Source: Comamonadaceae bacterium CG_4_10_14_3_um_filter_60_75 (GTDB lineage: Bacteria; Pseudomonadota; Gammaproteobacteria; Burkholderiales; Burkholderiaceae_C). From it: 10,400 nt of DNA. The stretch is from NCBI GenBank assembly GCA_002784245.1, contig PFKL01000121.1, forward strand, positions 1 to 10,400. The letters are read 5' to 3'. Both the position numbers and the translations under genes were made by a program. Shown here in pieces: positions 7,127 through 10,400 of the stretch (position 1 is the stretch's first letter; each line of letters opens with the position of its first letter). A model generated the notes under the pieces. That model ran no database searches. It was not told the DNA's origin and saw only the letters and a list, made by a program, of their open reading frames with translations.

Positions 7127-8449
7127 TAGTATTTCGCTGGCGTGTTTGGCGGACAAAGCAAGCCATGCCTGCAAGCCGCCCCCAGGCCTGGCTTCCAGTG
7201 TCACCCGCCAGCCATTGGCGCGCGCCAGTTCCCGCACGATCGCCAGGCCCAAACCCGAGCCGCCGGTGGTCGGGCTGCGTGAGGTGTCGAGCCTGAAAAA
7301 GGGCTGGAACACGGTCTCAAGCTGTTCTGGCGCAATGCCGGGTCCGCGGTCAAGCACACCAATATGGCAGCGCTCGGCGTCGAAACTGGCCACTAACTCC
7401 ACCGGTGCGTTTGGCGCGTAGCGTTGGGCGTTTTGCAGCAGGTTGCCGATGGCGCGGTGCAGGGCGCTCGCTGGCACGTTCCATGGGCCCGGCGGGCAGC
7501 GCACCGTGACCGGGCAAGCCGGGTTGGCAAAGTCAGCCCCGAGCTGGTTCAAAAAATCAGCCAAATCGGTGCGTACCGGCTCTTCCTGCGCCAACCCCCG
7601 TGCCAGGTCGAGCACATTGCCAATCAAATGGTTCATTTGCACCATGTCTTGTTCCAGGCGCGCAATTAGCCCGGGGTTGGGCTGGTCTTTCAGCATTTCA
7701 AGCGCCAGACGCATACGTGCCAGCGGCGTGCGCAAATCGTGTGATACCCCGGCCAGCAAGGTGGTGCGGGCACTGATCAGCTCGCGCACCTGCTGCGCCA
7801 TAGCGTTGAAACGCCGACTCAGGGCGACCACTTCCAGCGGACCGGTTTCAGGCAGCAGCAGCGGGCTGCCACCCTGACCGATCAGCGCGCTGGCGGCTTC
7901 GAGTTTGGCCAGTGGTTCGGTCAGGCGCCGCGCCAGCAACACCGCCAATGTCAGGGCAAACAACAAGCCACCGAGCAAAGCCACCAAAAAAGCCATCACT
8001 GGTTGACTGCCGACACGCGTGGCCGACACCCCTACCGCAAGCTGGTGACCCCCTGCAGGTACTTCGGCCCAGTACCAGATGCCAGTGTCGAGCGTCTCTG
8101 TGGTCAGGGCAAGCGCACGTCCCGTACGTCGCTCAAATGCCGCTTCCAGCAGATAAAAAAAAGGCGGCTGCCAGGTGCTGTGCTCACCCGCAGATGGCGC
8201 ATCTGCGCGCAGGGCCAGCGCATGACTTTTGAGCAACTCGACCTCAAATGCCGCTCGGGTTGGTGGCGGCAATTCGGTCCAGGTTTGCGCCGAAAGCACC
8301 ATCAGTCCGGCCAGATCGTCGGCCGAGCGTCGTCCCAGGGGCACCACCACCCACCAGGCAAATACGGCCATCACCAGCACCTCAACCAAGATGAAGGCCA
8401 CCGACAGCAGCACGGTGTTCTGGCGCGCCAGACTCATGGGCTGGTTCAA
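7124..8449 (-). CDS. EnvZ-like sensor histidine kinase
   Basis: This inner-membrane sensor kinase is the partner of the regulator encoded just upstream. The 441 residues comprise TM1 (~13-37), a periplasmic region of about 110 residues without recognisable fold, TM2 (~151-173), HAMP (~174-227), and the dimerisation helix with phospho-accepting His237 in GVSHDLRTPLARM. The ATPase domain shows N-box Asn336/Asn340, DRGPGI (367-372), FQPFFRLD and GGSGLGLA. All catalytic residues are present, so it should be active. The TTG at 8449 shares TTGA with the regulator's stop and has GGTGA 6 bases upstream (8456-8460). The ATG at 8437 (four residues shorter) has no such site, so TTG is preferred. The domain order and the partner type match EnvZ. 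The signal is unknown, and other OmpR-group kinases share this plan, so I do not give a symbol. Confidence 0.93.
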   Translation of the reverse strand: MNQPMSLARQNTVLLSVAFILVEVLVMAVFAWWVVVPLGRRSADDLAGLMVLSAQTWTELPPPTRAAFEVELLKSHALALRADAPSAGEHSTWQPPFFYLLEAAFERRTGRALALTTETLDTGIWYWAEVPAGGHQLAVGVSATRVGSQPVMAFLVALLGGLLFALTLAVLLARRLTEPLAKLEAASALIGQGGSPLLLPETGPLEVVALSRRFNAMAQQVRELISARTTLLAGVSHDLRTPLARMRLALEMLKDQPNPGLIARLEQDMVQMNHLIGNVLDLARGLAQEEPVRTDLADFLNQLGADFANPACPVTVRCPPGPWNVPASALHRAIGNLLQNAQRYAPNAPVELVASFDAERCHIGVLDRGPGIAPEQLETVFQPFFRLDTSRSPTTGGSGLGLAIVRELARANGWRVTLEARPGGGLQAWLALSAKHASEIL

Positions 8450-9171
8450 GGCTGATCACCGCGCGGGTTAAAAAGGTACCCCTCACCGCGCACGGTGCGG
8501 ATGAACAGCGGAGCCGCCGGGTCTTGCTCAATCTTGCGGCGCAGGCGGGTCACACGGTTGTCAATGCTGCGGTCAAACGCGTCGCGCGTATAACCCAGCA
8601 GCATGTCCACCAGCGTGTCACGCGAGAGCACCCGGTTGGGGTGCGCTATCAACACCGCCAGCAAATCGTATTCGGCGCTGGTCAGGGGTACTTCATGGCC
8701 GTCACGCATCAATCGGTGACCCAGCGTGTCCAGCATAAACGCGCCAAAGCGGGCTTGCGGTGCCGGTGCTGAGGTCGGCAAGGGTGATGGCGGCGTTTGA
8801 CCCCGGCGCATGACGGCACGCAACCGCGCCAACAATTCACGTGGCCCAAAAGGTTTGGCCAGATAGTCATCAGCGCCGACTTCCAGGCCGATAACGCGGT
8901 CAAGCTCTTCGCCACGCGCAGACAGCATCAAAATCGGCACCGCCGATTGGGCCCGCAAGGACCGAGTAAGGGCCAGGCCATCCTCGCCGGGCAACATCAA
9001 GTCGAGCACGATCGCGTCGGGCATGCCGCGCGACAGCTGTGCCCACATGGCCGCACCGTCGCCCGCGCCAGTCACCACAAATCCGTTGGCCCCCAGGTAA
9101 GTGCTTAGCAAGTCGCGCAGGTCCGGGTCGTCGTCAACTACAAGAATTTGGGGAAGGGTGGGTGTGTTCAT
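8446..9171 (-). CDS. OmpR-like two-component response regulator
   Basis: This DNA-binding response regulator is phosphorylated by the adjacent kinase. Counting from the ATG at 9171 (241 residues): the receiver domain spans ~8-120 with acidic pocket Asp13-Asp15, phospho-acceptor Asp57 in LDLMLPGEDG, switch residues Ser84 and Tyr103, and Lys106 in LAKPF. A proline-rich linker follows (~125-140), then an OmpR/PhoB winged helix ending with RTVRGEGYLF. The receiver closely follows the OmpR pattern (LMLPGEDGL, ARGEELDRVIGLEVGADDY). An in-frame GTG at 9180 would add three residues; neither start has a clear ribosome site. A GTGCAG-6-CTGCAC inverted repeat lies just upstream (9183-9200). The gene overlaps the kinase gene by 4 bases, so the two are surely co-transcribed. 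It is divergent from the two glycine-rich protein genes, which are plausible but unproven targets. Confidence 0.95.
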   Translation of the reverse strand: MNTPTLPQILVVDDDPDLRDLLSTYLGANGFVVTGAGDGAAMWAQLSRGMPDAIVLDLMLPGEDGLALTRSLRAQSAVPILMLSARGEELDRVIGLEVGADDYLAKPFGPRELLARLRAVMRRGQTPPSPLPTSAPAPQARFGAFMLDTLGHRLMRDGHEVPLTSAEYDLLAVLIAHPNRVLSRDTLVDMLLGYTRDAFDRSIDNRVTRLRRKIEQDPAAPLFIRTVRGEGYLFNPRGDQP

Positions 9172-9182
9172 GGCGGGCACAG

Positions 9183-9200
9183 GTGCAGTTTACGCTGCAC
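9183..9200. promoter_or_regulatory. Inverted repeat before the response regulator start
   Basis: GTGCAG and CTGCAC form a perfect 6-bp inverted repeat separated by 6 bases, 11 bases upstream of the regulator ATG. It could be an autoregulatory operator or, in mRNA, a small hairpin covering the ribosome-binding region. The rest of the 149-bp divergent gap shows CGATAC at 9231 and 9251 with CGACAC between them, and no convincing promoter. Confidence 0.4.
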
Positions 9201-9329
9201 GGCAGCCACTGGCACCGGCTTGCGACCCAGCGATACGCTTGGCGACACACCGATACAAAATCAGTCTTTTCAGACATCCTGGTGCGACACACGCGCTGCA
9301 CCATACAAACACCCGGAAACACCCACACC

Positions 9330-9728
9330 ATGAACTGCCACGCCTTCATCGCCGCATTGCTGCTTGTGACCACTGTCTCAGGGGCCAACGCCCAGAGTCT
9401 GCCAAAGGACTCAGAGCGTCCGATGGCTCGCCCGTTGAATCTGTCGGTGCGGCCAGCTGCCGCCTCGGTGGTTGACCCGGCGGCGCCGTTGCAGGACCAG
9501 GAGGTCAAGGATGCCAACCCGGTTCAAGTGGTTGCACCAGGCCGTCAGGAAGTTGCCGGTGCAATCGTGGTCTTGCCGTATGGCACCGGCTTTGAGAGCC
9601 GCCAGCGCAGCGGAGCAAGCGGCGCAAGCCGAGGCTCAGGTGCGGGAGGCGGTGGCAGTGGTGGCGGTGCAGGTGGTGGAGGCGGTAGTGGTGGGGGTGG
9701 GCGGGGCGGCGCAGGCCGCGGACGTTAG
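9330..9728 (+). CDS. Secreted glycine-rich protein, uncharacterised (132 aa)
   Basis: I do not recognise this protein. It begins with a typical Sec signal peptide (about residues 1-21, hydrophobic core AALLLVTTVSG, likely cut after ANA before Gln22), so it should be exported to the periplasm or beyond. Residues ~22-95 are Pro/Ala/Val-rich with no known domain. Residues ~97-132 are almost only Gly and Ser with a few Arg, ending GGAGRGR. The ATG at 9330 is chosen because it starts the signal peptide. The open frame continues upstream to 9039, but that part is antisense to the response regulator. No strong ribosome site precedes it. It is divergent from the OmpR-like regulator and 30 bp ahead of a second exported Gly-rich gene, suggesting an operon. 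The tail could be a flexible or nucleic-acid/surface-binding segment, but there is no evidence for a specific function. Confidence 0.75.
   Translation: MNCHAFIAALLLVTTVSGANAQSLPKDSERPMARPLNLSVRPAAASVVDPAAPLQDQEVKDANPVQVVAPGRQEVAGAIVVLPYGTGFESRQRSGASGASRGSGAGGGGSGGGAGGGGGSGGGGRGGAGRGR
9616..9725 (+). repeat. GGN-codon tract encoding the Gly-rich tail, G-rich strand
   Basis: The 3' end of the first glycine-rich gene is a run of GGN codons with many G-doublets and longer G-runs on the coding strand (for example GGGGGTGGGCGGGGCGG near 9692-9708). Such a tract could fold into two- or three-layer G-quadruplexes and is prone to slippage that would change tail length. Confidence 0.6.
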
Positions 9729-9747
9729 TTGGTTTATTCACTTTATT

Positions 9748-9753
9748 GGAGAG
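9748..9753 (+). promoter_or_regulatory. Ribosome binding site of the second exported Gly-rich protein
   Basis: GGAGAG lies 5 bases before the ATG at 9759. It rules out the longer frame from 9729 and gives a protein that begins directly with its signal peptide. Confidence 0.75.
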
Positions 9754-9758
9754 TCATC

Positions 9759-10145
9759 ATGAAATCATCAAAATTTGCTTTGATCGCCCTGGCTGCATCG
9801 CTTGCATTGGGCACGGCTGTTTTTGCCAAAGGTCCCGCAGGTGGGCAAGCCGCAGGCGCGTCAAGTGGTGGTACCAGCGCCGGAATGGGTGCTGGTGGAC
9901 AGGCCCGCTCGCATAACCCCGGTGTGGGCACTGCAACCCGTACGCAAGAGCGCGAACAAGTCCAAATACAGGCCGAAGATCAAATTCGAGCGCGCCTACA
10001 CACCATGAACGCCGATGGTGTTCCCTCGGCAGGGACTGGCCCTGCGGTCGGTATGGACAAGACACGCGGCATTCACACCCCCGGTACAGGCTTGGCTGCT
10101 GACCCGGGCGCAACGGCTGTGACGCCAGCAGTCGTTACTCAGTAA
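9759..10145 (+). CDS. Exported small Gly/Ala-rich protein, uncharacterised (128 aa)
   Basis: I do not recognise this protein. A clear Sec signal peptide covers residues 1-23 (Lys-rich start, core ALIALAASLALGTAV, cut after VFA before Lys24). The mature part starts with a Gly/Ala/Ser-rich stretch (~24-60), continues with a charged and Gln-rich segment likely to form a helix (~61-81, RTQEREQVQIQAEDQIRAR), and ends in a Gly/Pro/Thr-rich, probably disordered tail. No cysteine, enzyme motif or membrane anchor is seen. It follows the first Gly-rich gene by 30 bp with a strong ribosome site, and an intrinsic terminator begins 25 bp after its stop, so the two genes probably form one transcript. Both proteins are low-complexity and exported, which suggests a shared periplasmic or surface role. 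Its composition would also fit an orphan stress-induced periplasmic protein. Confidence 0.8.
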   Translation: MKSSKFALIALAASLALGTAVFAKGPAGGQAAGASSGGTSAGMGAGGQARSHNPGVGTATRTQEREQVQIQAEDQIRARLHTMNADGVPSAGTGPAVGMDKTRGIHTPGTGLAADPGATAVTPAVVTQ

Positions 10146-10170
10146 AACGGCGCTGCTGCGACGATCTTTC

Positions 10171-10191
10171 AGGGGCCTTAGGGCCCCTTTT
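10171..10191 (+). terminator. Intrinsic terminator of the Gly-rich gene pair
   Basis: AGGGGCC (10171-10177) pairs perfectly with GGCCCCT (10182-10188) across a TTAG loop, and T residues follow (10188-10191). This is a strong rho-independent terminator placed 25 bp after the stop of the second exported-protein gene. Confidence 0.85.
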
Positions 10192-10400
10192 CTATCTGTG
10201 TATTTAGCTACGTGTTAAATAGTTAGAAAGGTGTTTTTCAAAGTAAAAAAGTTTTCATATCGGTTCGCTGCCGTACATACAGCAGCGTCGATAACGGCAA
10301 ACATGGCCTCGCGTCAATGCGCTGTGCTGCAAAGCCCTGCATTGGGGTGAAGAGGCCGTGTGCGGTTGGCTTGAATTTTCTTGCCTTGCTGCGTACGGTC
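10192..10400. other. Unassigned tail with AT-rich block and two hairpins
   Basis: No gene could be identified in these 209 bp. Positions ~10191-10262 are strikingly AT-rich for this genome. Hairpins follow: CGCTGC/GCAGCG at 10266-10271 and 10282-10287, and CAATGC/GCATTG at 10315-10320 and 10339-10344. Two frames are open to the right edge: a minus-strand frame of about 53 codons ending with TGA at 10240-10238, and a plus-strand frame from GTG at 10347 (18 codons). Either could be the end or start of a gene outside the window, but neither resembles a protein I know. Confidence 0.4.

Noticed and set aside
9039..9329. N-terminal extension of the first Gly-rich protein
   Set aside because: It is antisense to the response regulator, and a signal peptide begins exactly at 9330.
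10347..10400. Start of a group II intron or of a new coding gene at the right edge
   Set aside because: A GTGCG-like motif and an open frame are present, but too little sequence is visible and no intron domain or protein family is recognisable.

Overview
The window is GC-rich chromosomal DNA. It most resembles a betaproteobacterium of the order Burkholderiales, probably Comamonadaceae (Rhodoferax/Polaromonas-like). This is inferred from the codon use, the divergent alr/lplT pair, the protein styles, and two short AT-rich stretches like the interspersed repeats I remember from that family. No rRNA, tRNA, CRISPR array, insertion sequence or phage gene was recognised.

Layout. Positions 1-1721 (+) hold the C-terminal part of a P-type cation ATPase cut by the window edge. 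It converges on, and overlaps by 53 bp, a minus-strand operon at 4010-1669: alr (alanine racemase), then an HD-GYP-like protein whose metal-binding HD pair is missing. The two genes are joined by a TGATG stop/start. Divergent from alr is lplT (4131-5414, +), a lysophospholipid transporter, followed by a glutathione peroxidase (5507-5992, +). The peroxidase overlaps by 64 bp the end of a class I DAHP synthase gene (7062-5929, -). Upstream of that gene on the same strand is an EnvZ/OmpR-type two-component system: regulator 9171-8446, then kinase 8449-7124. Divergent from the regulator are two small genes for secreted, glycine-rich proteins (9330-9728 and 9759-10145, +), closed by a clear intrinsic terminator. 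The last 200 bp hold an AT-rich block, two hairpins and open frames running off the edge, with no identifiable gene.

Themes. Several genes serve the cell envelope (alr for peptidoglycan D-alanine, lplT for phospholipid recycling, an OmpR-type regulator, two exported proteins), but nothing in the sequence proves they are co-regulated. The least explained parts are the exported glycine-rich pair beside the two-component system, the HD-GYP-like protein lacking its catalytic dyad, an AT-rich codon island over the alr catalytic tyrosine, and a similar AT-rich palindromic element in the aroG leader. I see no defence, toxin or mobile system. Most of the window is ordinary housekeeping DNA.
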